This document shows, one piece after another, positions 35,251-48,132 of a stretch of DNA of 64,000 bases. Position numbers and translations under genes: made by a program. Position 1 is the stretch's first letter, and the number at the start of each line of letters is the position of its first letter. The DNA is from Druceiella hillmani (lineage: Eukaryota; Arthropoda; Insecta; Lepidoptera; Hepialidae), in the NCBI GenBank assembly GCA_039881145.1, contig JAYKKI010000095.1, positions 1 to 64,000 on the forward strand, read 5' to 3'. The notes under the pieces were generated by a model. That model did not search any database. It was given only the letters and a program-made list of their open reading frames with translations, and had not been told where the DNA came from.

Positions 35251-36530
35251 TACGATAGACTTTTTTTTCTTAAACTTCTTTCTCGAGCGAAACACTTATT
35301 TCCTAAAACTTAAAATACAATATTTTAAATTGAGTCAAGCATCCTTATATTTCTTGACTTACATAAATCAATTTGTCAAATTCATAATCATATTGTACCT
35401 ATTTAAAATACCTCACTGTAAACCTTATTTAGATTGATCGTGAAACAGAATCAGTAAGTATTTTCTTTGTTCCCTTCCTTATATTAATTTCTGTTACCAT
35501 CAATAGATAATGATAGACCTCAACAATGGATAATAATAGACGTCATTGCTTCGAATTATTTTGTAATTAATGCAGACAAAAATTATCGCACTTTAGGAAA
35601 ATATATTAACGCAAGTGGTAGGATTTTCGCATTTTCACTTTTAGGCTTCGCTAGCGTACTTAGATATATCGCGCAGAAAACAAACCTTTTCCTAATTAAA
35701 TTTTTAAACGAAGAATAATGTTTTATATTGATATATGATATATACATAGTTATAATAAAAGCTGAATGCATATATATTTTGATTTTTTAAAAATGTTATG
35801 TGGGTTCTTTTTATCAGGCCAAAGGAGAAACCTTTATTCTGCTCAGAATCTTAAGAAATACTCTTTAAAAATTAATTAAGATCCTCTTAGTCCTTTTTTG
35901 TTTGATCCTTTATAAACAGACACATAAGAGAGATAAAAATATAACTGAAGTTTGTAGCTTATATATCACTACTACGGATCGATCAAAAAATCGACCTGCA
36001 CGCAAGGCCAAGTCATTAGCAGTACAAGGTCGAACGTGATTCTAATATAATAAATAAGGTACGCCCAATAAATCCTTCTCTGTGTCGCATCTTCCAACCC
36101 TACATTATTACGAATGAACACTCTCACGAAGCGGCTCGCTTGTCCGCATGCGACTTCAATTTCAGCAAACAAACTAGCGTAATGGCTGATTTATCGTGTT
36201 ACATAGTTTCAGTTGGAAATAGAAACTGAGTTAGGATGCGTTGCGAGATCACGTATCTTCGGAGTATCGTAATATTAATTTGATGAGATTCACAAGTAAT
36301 TTGCTTACATTCGTTACTTATATTTACTTAACCATTTTCATGTATACGAAAAACTATTTTATGAATATATTACCATATTTTATAAGAAATAAGTAACACT
36401 TTTTCTTAAATGTAGACGTGAAGAAAGGGAACCTCTTGCCTAACTTCTTTACAACTTAATACGGATCAAAATTGTTTATCCACTTTTCAATATTCACTCA
36501 AGTGTTACTCAATCTGCTGATAACAATGTA
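35250..36530 (+). repeat. Block D, copy 2
   Basis: Matches 5440-6900 along its length. It shows the unexpanded state of the AT tract (about 35768-35777). Confidence 0.8.
35970..36290. other. Block D core, copy 2: highly conserved non-coding element
   Basis: Nearly identical to 6315-6610, for example the uninterrupted shared stretch from GTACAAGGTCGAACGTGATT through CCTACATTATT (about 36020-36110). It retains CAAGGCCAA and CAAGGTCGA. The minus-strand frame 35972-36172 is open for 66 codons, but the other two copies are not open in it, so I read the conservation as nucleotide-level. Confidence 0.65.
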
Positions 36531-36533
36531 TTT

Positions 36534-36595
36534 CAATTAAATGAAACTTCGTGAGTTAGCATTATTTCCACTTTCTTTAATTTCTTTAGATCATC
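36534..36595 (+). repeat. Solo arm related to the 61.6-kb hairpin
   Basis: AATTAAATGAAACTTCGTGA, then GCATTATTTCCACTTTCTTTA resembles one arm of the inverted repeat at 61554-61717. There is no second arm nearby. Confidence 0.5.
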
Positions 36596-36639
36596 TTGGT
36601 TTCATTGTATTACAACATCTCCAAGTGGCTATTAGCTCT

Positions 36640-36900
36640 TCTCTATATATAATGTTGATGCAACGGTGTTGCCAGGTAAGTATTTAAAAATTTTCAAAAA
36701 TTAATGAAAACCTTGAATGATGAAACCTCGAAATGCCTTTCAATTCATTCGACATGACAAATGAGTTGTTTTTTACCAAAAGTTTGTACACTATTGTGAT
36801 TTTTCCAAAATTTGAAGTGAATGTTATTAAAATTGTAACTACGAGAACCTTTGTTTTAGATTACAATAATTACAAATATGTCACACGTTCTAACCAAGAA
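36640..36900 (+). repeat. Block E, copy 2
   Basis: Matches 8150-8440; truncated on the right by the transposase remnant. Confidence 0.65.
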
Positions 36901-36989
36901 ATCATTAAAAATAAAAAAAACTCGTCCAAAAACTTAAAGATCACGTTTTAAGGAAAACCTACCCAAGAACAATGTTGGAATGTTTTGCG

Positions 36990-37510
36990 TCCCCAAGAAC
37001 GCTCGGAAACATATTATTTAGTGATGAAGCCCATTTCTACATTGTTGGCTACGTAAATAAACAAAACATGCGTTACTGGAACACAAACGATCCAAGGGGA
37101 TGGCATCAGGTGAGTTTGCACTGCCCTAAAACGACAGTATAGTGCACGATTTCTGTTTAGTGAATAATTGGTAAATATGTTTTTAATCAAAGAGAAATAC
37201 TCACTACCTCGACATACTGTCGAATGATTGATGAATCTTTCTATTGCTATTAGAGCGTTTTATGAACGCGACAACCGAACGCATTTTCAAGAAGATGCGG
37301 CAACTCCGCACACTGCCCGAATCTCTATGACAAAGTTAAGAGTAATTTCCCCTAAATAATTAATAAGCAAGTTCGGAAACACACCCTGGCCACCCCGATC
37401 GCCAGATTTGATGCCGTGTGATTTTTTTCTTGTGGGTAACCTTGGGTTTAAGGTGTATTGTAATAATTCCCGCACTATAGCTGCCTTTTTATTTTTTATG
37501 TCATTTCAAA
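36990..37510 (+). pseudogene. Tc1/mariner transposase remnant, DD41D (rosa-like)
   Basis: Starts with LFSDEAHF at about 37014 (first catalytic Asp at 37023), then GYVNKQNMRYWNTNDPR. After a frameshift, FQEDAATPHTARISMTKLR carries the second Asp (37294), and FGNTPWPPRSPDLMPCDFF carries the third (37420). Forty-one residues separate the second and third Asp, the spacing of the DD41D rosa group. One in-frame stop lies between them. The N-terminal DNA-binding part is missing, so the copy is inactive. It ends near a long (AT)n run. No terminal inverted repeats were identified. Confidence 0.8.
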
Positions 37511-37531
37511 ATCTAAAAACCCACTGGACAC

Positions 37532-37635
<104 letters not shown>

Positions 37636-37909
37636 CAAAGAATCACATGACTTAATGCCGAAGACTAACACTAGGAACGTATGTTCATAGCTACATAACC
37701 AGAAAATCGATTGGGTTGCATTTGAAATATTAGAAACTGGGTAGAATTGTTTTGCATTTCTAAAGAATATTTTAATTATGGCACTAAACGACGTCGTGAA
37801 TGATGAAAAATTTTATAAACCGAATGTTTTCTACATCTATCAATAGTTTGATGTTCTCATAATATTTTATTGATAAATAGCCTATGGTTAAATACTGTAA
37901 AAACCTGCA

Positions 37910-40070
37910 AAATATATAACTTATACGACTTTCTTTTTAAGAACTTCTTAATCTTTTGCTTCTTTAAAAACTAACGTCTTTAAATAGACTCAAATTAATT
38001 TTGCAAATCATAACGCAAGAAGGGAGTCGCAACATGAAATAGATAAATTTGACACTTGTTAGGATATATTCAACACTGCAACTAAACAAAGTTTCCATTT
38101 CGTGAAAAAAGATGGTTCATTTCATTTTAAATAAAATATTATTCAACTATGTGTTCCCTAGTACTAATATATATCCATTTGTCCTGATATATTTAAGGAA
38201 TTACTACAGTCAAGCAATGTTAACTAACACATCTTGGAGCCATTGATACACTACGATGTCGACGTTAAGTACTGCTTTGAATATAGGCGATGCTTCAATA
38301 GACGGTTCATAACTGTAACGATTATATCACCCGTCATAAATATCAACAACATGCATCGTATATATCAATTAACTTATATTCGACATTCTCAGAATTAAAT
38401 CATGACTAATCTATTTAGAAAATATATAAAATTTACATAACACCAATTTATTATTTGAGATATGTTATTGCTTTTCTAGTTACTTAAAACAATATGTGAT
38501 TCTGACAGCGTTTTTAAATAAATGAAACATAGCTTTTAATTTTTTGAAACTACCTTAATTATATTCAATATTTACACAAATTTATTTATTTATAATTTAT
38601 AAATAAAATAATAACAGTTAGCTTATTTTATCTTAGCAAACATTTCTGCAATTATTCTCTTATATATACTTAAATCAGAAATGGTGTTTCCTCTTTTGAA
38701 CCAAAACTTTTTATGCAATCCATAATGAAGGCCATGAACGGGCAAAACAGAGTTTAAATTTTATTTATTTTTGAATTTTTACTAACGATAGTAAAGTACG
38801 TGTAATGGTTGCCAATTTTAACTTATACTTATGTTATATATAAAAATTATTGCCATTTTTTTAATTGAAATAATTCTTTTAGTTTAAAAAAAACATAAGA
38901 GTGCTAAATATCGAATAGCGCGCCAGCCTTGAGTTTTGATGATTGAAGTAATTATGATTTTGGAATTTTTAAAGTAAATTATATATACTATAAGATTTAT
39001 ACAGGTTGTAAATATTTCTTCCAACATCCGTTTTAGTAAAATTTTGTATGCGAATGGTTTTGTGCCTTCTCTTTACTACCTGCTGCTTTTAACTATATTT
39101 TTTTTTATTTTTCTAATAGTTTATTTATTAAGCCATAATACACATGTAACAAAAGTTTTATTCTTGTATCCAATGATACATAAACGTTGACATTAATTTC
39201 GTTCATGTTAAATAACGTATGAAAAACGACTGTTAAAAAATTGTATTTGATTAATCTGTCTGAAATTAATTGCACTATACATAAATATACCCGACAATGA
39301 ATAATTAAAGAGTAGAAAATGCACTAAGAGGGCTCCGTATAGAATAAATATTTTATAAACCTTTAAGGGTTTATAAAATACAATACATATTCATTAAATT
39401 ATTGGAAACTATTACTTCTTAACATAGTAAATATTGCCTATTATATTTTTTAAATAATAGATCATATTTAAATGCATAATGTAAATCCATAAATATATTA
39501 CCTAGTTACACTAGGATTCACAGGCATAATAATATAAAATTTAAAATGTAAAGTTATTTTATAAGTTGATTTAAATCACTTATATGGAGGTTCACAAACC
39601 CAACTACATACCAAAATTTGGCAGACTATTGCTCGTAAACTAACGAAGCCTACTTAACTTTGGTAAAATTACGTTTAAATTCATTATGTATACTAACTAC
39701 CATTGTGAATATATTTCAGTTAATCGAAAATAGTGGTTTAGCTAGTACCGGGTGTAAACATGTAACTTTAACAAAATTCCCACTTTGAAGCTTAACATTT
39801 CGAAAAAATATCTCTGTTCTCATCAATACTATGTAATACACCCCAATATTTTTGAATGATTTTTTCAACAAATTTCGTATAAGTAATGTGCATCCAATAC
39901 GATGAGGTGTAAAAAAAAATTCCCGTTCATTTTACATATACAGGTGAACATTGAAAATTTTTTTTTAAAAATTTTATTTCAATATTATGTAGGCATTAAA
40001 AATATGTACTTGCCAACTATGCCAAATTCAGCTCTATAGATCTCTAATAATCTGCGTATAAAACGTGGTA
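37910..40070 (+). repeat. Block F, copy 2 (long form)
   Basis: Matches 56560-58620. Landmarks are CCTGATATATTTAAGGAATT near 38183, ACAGTCAAGCAATGTTAA, CGACATTCTCAGAATT near 38381, AACCAAAACTTT near 38700, TAATAATCTGCG. The right half also matches 8740-10430; only one diverged 64-bp unit lies at 39525-39590. Confidence 0.75.
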
Positions 40071-43060
40071 CCATATGAAAATAAATAACATTATAGAATC
40101 GCGAGAAATAAAACAATGTAGTTGACTTATGAAACAAAAGCGTTAAGAATAGGTAAAAAGAAATAAATAAAGAAAGATACAAAAAGAGATGGAAGCAACC
40201 GATAATCAAGTAGACGCCAGATTACGATCGGTACGGCGGAACACTTATACGTGTTGCCCTCGGCAATTTACTCCTCTATATTTTTTTATGGCGAGTTTTA
40301 CTTCTATGATACAAAACACTTAGCGTATCCGTTTTGGTTAGTGTTAGTGAATTATTCCATCTGTTAATTGAAATGAATTAAAATTAAATTAATAAAATTG
40401 ATTAATTAAAAAAATGTGAAAATTATTGTTTTATGTGTCATTGGGTTATATGGGTATATAAGGATAATGTATACTTTACATAAATACAGTTTTTGGTTTT
40501 TATCACGCCATAACTTAAATGTTTGCCTTTTAGTGTAAAAATATAATATATTTCAGAAATTTCAACTCCAACATACGGATACGCGGAGTAAAAATTCACG
40601 AATTCAATGAAAAAGGAATAAGTATTTTAAAATGTTCTTTACTTGTTTTAACGCCTTATAAATACATTACTACATAGAACCTTAATAACAAATTCCATAT
40701 TTACATTATAAAACTGTATTTGAAAGGATATTTACACAGAGTTTTTTTAAACCGACGCAAAATGACAAAGGAGGGCAGCCCTATGCCGTATTCGATGTTG
40801 AAATCACGAGATGTCTCCTATAAACCCTTGCCTTGGTAGTATGCTCTATTGCTAGAAGAGCATACTATCAAGGCAAGGTAAAGAACTCGTATTAATGCGC
40901 TACCTTAATTTTAGCCTCAACCTAGATTTTAATTTTCTGATACAAAAAAGGACATAACAAGTTTTATAAAGTGTTTTTTTTTGTCAAATGATTTTCTGAA
41001 AACTTCAAATCTCTTTGCGTAGAGATTAAAAATATAATAATAGTAATTAGAACAATTAAGACTCAAAAATTCGGGTAACGATTAATTCAATCATTTTTAT
41101 TTAAATTATAGAAAATCTTCAAAAAAATCTCTTCTGATACAGTACTGACACAGTTTAATTTTTCCCTTTTTTGATAACAGTAACAACATGGCTGACCGAT
41201 CAAGTAGCCGAGATTATATTATTTCGTAACCAAGTCTACTTCACTAACACAGCTATATGAGACTTGAAAATTCTTTTACTCTTCAAATACTAATATCATA
41301 TCTTATGACCTAAATAACTTTCCAATCAGAACTGACATTATCTACATTTATGCCAAACTTTCTTCTTTTTTCCGCGTCATAATTTAAGATGAAAATATCA
41401 AGATATAGAACATCTAATAAAAGTAATTCTTTTGTATTATTTAGGTTCAATCTCACCCTATCGTGAAGTTTAAACTCTCGTAAAGTTATCTTGATTCAAT
41501 TCATGTAGTATCAAATATTATATGTGTAGACTTTTGCAAAATCTAAATGTTTTTTTTGCCGTAAAAGCAATCGTGTCCAGTAGTCAAAGTACGTGCTGAA
41601 ATTCGTATGTTTATTCAATTAGCCTTTTTCATTTTTTGTACTAGTCGGTCGACTTCACTACAATCGCTACTTTTAATTGCTGGCCCCGTTGTCATGCAAT
41701 AGCATAAGAGACCACTCGGCGAGTTACTATATGACATACGCTATGTGTGGTTTCTCTGGTTAAAAACTGTAAAGTAATCATGTCACATTTCATTACTGGA
41801 AGTAAAAAAATTCAGTTGTGTTTCATAAATAGCTAATATCGAAAAAATGTGAACAACGTTAAAACCTTTGGGTCTCACTGTTAGATTTATGAATTTTAAA
41901 CTATGTAGCAGCATCTGAAAATAAAAAAATATAAACACATTAAAAAAAAAGTGAACAAATGTAACAAAGACCTACACCTTATCATTTATATCTAACTTGA
42001 ACATGGATGTATTGTTTACGGTCATTTAAATATAAAATATAAAAGAAATTCTGACGTTGAATAAATTTCACAGTGGAAATTGTTCTTAATAATAGATTTA
42101 GTTATAATAAAGTGACAGCCAATAAAGCGACAGTGAGATTTTAAAATTAATTTCATATTTTTTTCCTTATTGGAATTGGCCATCCTTTAATTTGTAATAG
42201 TAAACAATTATCGTATATATCCTTAATTTTTAATATTGTATATAATTAATATTGTATATTCTTTTCATTTCGTCTCAAATTTTCTTTTCATAAACCTTGT
42301 GTTACCTAATTACAAAATCATAGAATATAAAACAAAACAATTTGGAATTGTGAAATAATACACAGAATTTAATAAACATATCGAGATGCGAAAAAATATC
42401 TGTCAAACTGTTCTCTTAAATATCGATATTCCAAGATTAGGGTGGCCACGATGTCATTTTACTTATATTTTATACCAAGAGTTTCTTATCTTCGGAATTA
42501 TTTCACATATTTTGGTATTATATACCTATAAACTTTTGGAATAGAACCACTCAAATAAAAGGAGATTTCTTATATAAGGTATAAATTCACTTGCTCTCAC
42601 TTCGTGAGTGCAAGTTAGATTAGAATCCGGTTCCGTTTTTATGGGTCGACGTGAAATCTTTTAAATTCCAGGAATGGAATTTTACACTTCGTTTTCATTC
42701 ATATTCATGTCCATCAACATTTCACATGTTAAAAAATAGCATGTTAAAGAATATAAAATAAGCATTATAATCGATTCATATCAAATCAGAAACCTGAATA
42801 TTGTTTTAATAATCAGTTAATTTATATATAATAGGTAAAGGTTGATTTTTTCAATAACCCAAATAAATCAAAAATATTTAAAAAAATGTATTTCCGAGAA
42901 TGGGACCCCATATTTTAATATTCCTATCAATTTTCCTCCAAACACCTCGTATATTATGATAACCTGCAGGAAACTTTCGGCGAAACTATTAAAATATGTA
43001 AAAGTTATTATTAACTTTGTTTTGAAGAAAAAAACCCAAAAACTTAAAATAATGATTTAG
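40070..43060. other. Spacer without recognisable gene
   Basis: About 3 kb with no lettered block and no transposon homology. It holds a short hairpin (40826-40878) and a GC-richer patch at 41640-41760 (GCTGGCCCCGTTGTC). ORFs at 39985-40209 (-) and 42842-43060 (+) are short and low in complexity. Confidence 0.35.
40826..40878. other. 22-bp stem hairpin
   Basis: CCTTGCCTTGGTAGTATGCT (arm 40826-40847) pairs with 40857-40878 with a single G-U-type mismatch around a 9-base loop. It is GC-rich compared with the surroundings. The stem is shorter than a typical animal pre-miRNA, so its role is open. Confidence 0.75.
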
Positions 43061-43061
<1 letters not shown>

Positions 43062-43100
<39 letters not shown>

Positions 43101-43103
43101 GTA

Positions 43104-43148
<45 letters not shown>
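43062..43148. repeat. (AT)n microsatellite
   Basis: Two AT runs (43062-43096 and about 43110-43148) split by TTATGTATATTT. Confidence 0.95.
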
Positions 43149-43151
<3 letters not shown>

Positions 43152-43179
43152 CCTATAAATACTTCAAAGCAAATTTTAT

Positions 43180-43700
43180 TTATTACCTTGATGTAAGGGA
43201 TAGAAAAACATATTTTGTGAGTAATATTATTATGTTTTAGATAAAATTCGATTACATTTTTATCTTCTTGATAATCTTTATGGTCATTATTCTGAAAATT
43301 GAACGAAAGTTTCAATTGCTTAAAATTTATTAGCAAAGTTCCGCGTATTGACAAAATTTCTCAAATTTAATTTTCCCAATTGCAGAACAAAATGAAGTTT
43401 GAACAATACATCTAATCTGTCAAATTGAAGAAAAATAATAAAAAAATGTACATTTAATTCAACTACCTTTTTCAAATAAAATATTATCTCTCCTAATCTC
43501 TCCTTGCGTACTAAGAAAAAAAATCCCAGGTTAAAATAATTACTTATAGTTTAGGAAGAGATTGCACGGTGATAAAATTTCAACATTGCCATTCAATGCG
43601 TAAGTAAAATGAAACAATTAGTGAAATATAATTGGCATATTTAAATTTTCGACTATTTATTTGGTTACTGATTTGCATATTACAACATTTCCTTTTTGTT
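43180..43700 (+). repeat. Block J, copy in unit 2
   Basis: Matches 12660-13250 (CATATTTTGTGAGTAA, TTCTGAAAATTGAACGAA, ATTATCTCTCCTAATC). The minus-strand ORF 43097-43354 is partly AT-repeat artefact and is not shared. Confidence 0.75.
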
Positions 43701-45000
43701 ACACCTAGGATTACTCAGCGTATATAACGAGATTGTATTTAATTCATAATTGCAGTGTCGATAAATATTGAAAAAATATTTCATAAAACGGATTTCTTTT
43801 AATTTTGCTTCAAATATGTATTCTATGTAAAATATTTATTTTATTTATTTTCAGGCAATATTATCTTTTGTCTTCGCACATTTTGTCTTGAAATAAAATT
43901 AAGAAAAAGACACATTCTACTTACAAAACATAAAGGAAATTATTTTCAACATTTGTAGAAATGTTCTATAACTATATAAAGTACTAATCATCATTAAATG
44001 GCACCACTTCCATCCATAGTAATACATCATGGGTAAATTGGAATACCACGTGTGTTTTTTTTTAATTTATACCACTTTTTTCTGAAATTTAAAAATTGTC
44101 ATAAGCCTAACTTGGAAATATATCAACCTATATCTTTTATTTTGATAAACGTGAGAAATGTGGCAATATTTCATAAATACATTCTTAGCTATCGAATTTT
44201 CTGGCATGGGTTTCTTTTACAAAAATAGTTTTAAAAATGGGTAAAAGACAACACAATTCACACAAAGTAAAAGTTGTTTACAATTCGTAAATAAAAATTA
44301 TTGCCATTTGAAAATCCTTCATATCCATAATTCGCCCAAATATGTGAGATTGTAAAAAAATACTATCGTTAATTTTTTAAATAAACTTTTCGGAATATCT
44401 ATTAATACGATATTTGTTTCATTTGTCGTTTAGATTAATTAATATTTGCTTTCCAATGGTAATATTATTCTAATTTTAATGATGGTTTCAAAACAATCTG
44501 AATGGTTTACTTATTTTTTATATGGCACTTCTCACAAATGTTTGCAACCGATCAGAATGTTTGAATCTTTTTGAAGAGATAGTTAAGCGTTTGCGAAAAA
44601 CATTAAGTTGTCTTATTGCATAATGCGTATCAATGATTTTTTTTAAATAATCATAATACGTTTTTGAGTGAGGGAAATTAGTGAATATGTATTTTTTTAA
44701 ATCGAGCCGATATTTGGGTATGCTTTTAATGTATGCTGAATTCAATTACAGTAACGATAAAGCTCTTGGGATGTAATACTGCGAAGCCCTTATGATAACA
44801 TTTAGGTTAGTGCAGAAATAAATTTTAGAAGAACATAATTTTAATTTTATTTATTATTTAGGCGTGCACGAAGTAATTTTCAAACGTATTATGAACCATA
44901 GTAAAAGAATTTATTCAGAAAATTAATAATGATAAAAGAACGCAAATATTTGGAACTGAACGCACATCTTTTTAAACAAATGTCGTAAAGCCACCGGTAT
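43700..45000. other. No feature seen
   Basis: AT-rich spacer. The 75-codon minus-strand ORF at 44518-44745 has no recognisable motif. Confidence 0.35.
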
Positions 45001-46190
45001 GCTGAGTCAATTAATAACGAAACCTCTGCATTGTTATCTTTTTCCAACATGTAAATGTGAATTCATCAACATGTAATGTCAACACATGTTTGATATTTAA
45101 CAATATGCAGTTGCATTGCCGGTTTACACATGATTTCTGAAGAACTGAGCGCTTGGAAGCTATCGTGGTACACTAGTACAAAGGGAAATAGACTAGTATG
45201 CCTAATATAATATTTACGTTTAAGCTTCCAAATCTTTCTTATAAAAACACTAAGCGAAATGTTTTTGCGTTTCGCCTTTGTCGAAATATTTACTCATTTC
45301 ATAACATTTAATTTAATATGATAATTTTAGCGACCGGAAAATCAATTTCTATATATTTCATTCCAGATGAAACATAAATTAAATATTTCGGACTTATTTT
45401 CATTGCTCAATTATATTTCATCGCTTGGTTTTACGTAGTTGATCTAATTATTTTGGTAAATAATATTATTTGGTTTATATAAGTACGCTTTTAGCATTCG
45501 GCTAAATGCCAGGGGGGCATAATACTAAATACCTGCACTTAATTTGAAATGTATTTACCCAATAAAATATGTAGGAGAAAAGTAATCACATACTTTATCA
45601 ATGTTACACAGTTTGCAAGGATTCATCCCAAAGGTACGGGGCTCAGTCAGGTAAGTCCCGTTCAATTTTTTTCAATTCTAAGTCTGAATAATTTAATATA
45701 AAACTTGATTTAACATTTCTATTGCACACGTGCAATAGTATTAACACTTGTCGCTCAAAAAAGAAAGGAAAAAAACATAGCAACCGATTGTTCATTTCTG
45801 TTAGCTTCAATGAATCTTAAGCAACAACTAAACGTAAAATAGAAGCGCAAAACCATATTGCCAAGCGTTCTGTCCTAGATTGCCCGTTATTGGTTCTGAT
45901 GTGAAAATAACATATTTAATTGAGTATTTCAGATTAGGCTTTAAAACTATTACGTCTGTAAAGTTCCGTTGATGTTGATATTAATAATATATTAATATAG
46001 TTTAATGAAAGTAGAGACCTTATGTTTGGTATTAAATTTACCTCCCGCAAAACATATAGTCTAAAGTAATTAGTTACATGATGTCTTCGAAATTTGTTCC
46101 CGATTTACTTGGCAATTTTTTCAGCATATCTTTGATATAATATTTCTTACCCTTCCCAATATTCTTAGACCTACTGAATAAATAATTTAC
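45000..46190 (+). repeat. Left arm of a 3.4-kb inverted repeat (block H, copy 2)
   Basis: Pairs with 46700-48365 read backwards. The inner element starts with CCGGTTTACACATGATT at 45119 and then follows block H (CACTAAGCGAAATGTTTTTG near 45248). Outer sequence 45005-45110 (TTAATAACGAAACCT, GTTTGATATTTAACAATA) also has its inverted partner at 48280-48365, so the arms extend past the H element. Confidence 0.85.
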
Positions 46191-47086
46191 TGTTATATAT
46201 TTTAAATCGCATTATTGACACAAGTCTACAATTTATATTATAAATATGTTTATAATTAAAATTATGTATCAGTCACAAAGTTTTCAAAGTATCAGTTTTC
46301 GTAAGAGCCGTTTAATGATAACTGGTTTAGGCTTTTTTAAAATATATGTCTGTTATTTATCAAAATAAAGACAGTGTACTGTATATGGCAGTATATTGTT
46401 CCAATATATTTTATAACAATAAATCAGATTACGTAGGTTAGAAATGTAATGCACATAGTCAGTAGACACACGAGTAGTTTTCCATATTTGGTCACGTACG
46501 TTGTCTTGAGCTAAGTTGTATTTTAATATGAGGCATGAGAATTCTAACTTTTGTAAGATAAAGTATTCTATACATTCATAAATTCTGATATTTTTTTTAT
46601 GGTTCACTGCATATATTTATATTAGCTCCATTCCTCCGTCCTTGTATTTTTCAAGATATGCTGTGGTTTTTTATAACATACATTAATTTAAACAAGAACA
46701 GACGGATTTTCAGTGGTTTATTTGTTCAGTAAGTTTGAGAATATCGGCAAATGCAAGAAATGTCATTCCAAAAATATGCTGAAAATGTTGTCAAGTAAAT
46801 TGTGAACAAGTTTCGAGATCATCCAGCAACTAATTACTTTATACGTAATGTTTTACAAAGTGTGAGGTAAATTTAATACCAAATATAAATTCTCCACTTC
46901 AATAAACTATTTTAATATATTATAAATATCAACATCTTCAAAACTTTACAGATATAGTAGTTTCGAAGCTTAATCTGAAATGTTCAATTAAAAAGGTTAT
47001 TCTTGTGTCGGGAACAATACAGAGAAATTTAGGGCTTTAGTCCTAGATTTTCCTTTTTTTTAGCGCTTGGTAATGTGGTTTTGAGG

Positions 47087-47311
47087 CTATATTTTACGCC
47101 GGGCCCTTAGTCCGGGCCTAACTAGGCTGTGGTTGGGCGGGCGGACTCGGTGCCGCCCGTTGGGCCAAGCGAGGGTATGGGTTTTTGCCGCCTCTTCGCT
47201 GGCCGACGACATGAAGGGGCGGATTTTTCCCAGACTGGGTTAAATCGTCAGATCAGAAGTTCAAATACCCGTTGAAAGTGCTGTACACGGGCATTTTTAT
47301 TTTTAAGACTC
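47087..47311 (-). mobile_element. GC-rich insertion of about 215 bp, possible retroposon
   Basis: Absent from the two other H copies (near 15500 and 45840). It is strongly GC-rich (GGGCGGGCGGACTCGGTGCC near 47136), unlike everything near it. On the minus strand an ORF of 41 codons runs from ATG at 47212 to a stop at 47087-47089, beginning MSSASEEAAKTHTLAWPNG and Arg/Pro-rich later; the last codons lie in H sequence. AGTTCAAATACC (about 47259) resembles a pol III B box, but I find no A box. It ends in a T-rich run on the plus strand. It may be a SINE-like or truncated retroelement; family not recognised. Confidence 0.5.
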
Positions 47312-48002
47312 ATTAAATCTCACAGAACTGAACAATCGGTTGTTAAGATTTTTTATTTTTATTCTGAGCGACAAGTGTTAATACTATTGCACGCGAATAA
47401 TGGAAATGTTGCAGTTTTCATTATTCAGACTCAGAATTGAATAAATCCACCAGGGTTCGTGCGGTTTCCCTTGAGATGAATAATTTGTTTACAAACTAAG
47501 TAACATTAATATAGTGTGTGATTACTTCTCCCCTATAAATTTCATAAGGTAAATATATTATTGGGATCAAACAGCCTAATTTTATAATTTAAATGAAGGT
47601 ATTCGGTATTTTGCCGCCTTGGCATTTAGCCGGATACTAAAAACGTGCCAAATAAACACCATTAAATAAAACGTAATTGAGAATTGAAAATAAATTCACC
47701 AGGAGTGGAATATATAGAAATTGATTCTCCGACTGTTAAAATTATCATATTAAATTCAATGTTTTCAAATGAGTAAATAGTTCAATAAAGGCGAAGCGCA
47801 AAACTTTTCGCTTTGTGCTTTTACAGAAAAGTTTTGGAAGCTTGATCGTAAATATTATAAATGGCATGCTAACAGCTATTTTTGCGTTGTTCTAATGTAT
47901 AATACTCTAGCTTCCAAGCGCCCAGTTCTTTAGAAATAATGTGTAATCCGGAAAATTTATTCTTTTGCTAGCTAGGCTTTTCTCCTAATTTTTATTATCC
48001 AC

Positions 48003-48007
<5 letters not shown>

Positions 48008-48057
<50 letters not shown>
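48008..48057. repeat. (AT)n microsatellite
   Basis: About 50 bp; sits at the position equivalent to 14737-14787 in H copy 1. Confidence 0.95.
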
Positions 48058-48058
<1 letters not shown>

Positions 48059-48068
48059 AACGGCACTA

Positions 48069-48132
48069 CCGGTTTACATATGATTAATTGCACAAGTAGT
48101 TGTACTTGTGCAATTAATCATGTGTAAACCGG
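48069..48132. other. Near-perfect palindrome, 30-bp arms
   Basis: Arms 48069-48098 and 48103-48132 are inverted copies with one mismatch (CATATG versus CATGTG) around GTTG. The arms begin and end with CCGGTTTACA(C/T)ATGATT, the same motif as the terminus at 45119, so this looks like two element ends joined head to head. Confidence 0.9.

Noticed and set aside
35972..36172. 66-codon minus-strand ORF in the block D core as a conserved protein
   Set aside because: The other two copies have a stop or indels in this frame, so the conservation is of nucleotides, not of a frame.
47255..47270. tRNA or tRNA-derived SINE based on AGTTCAAATACC
   Set aside because: No A box at the right distance and no cloverleaf can be drawn.
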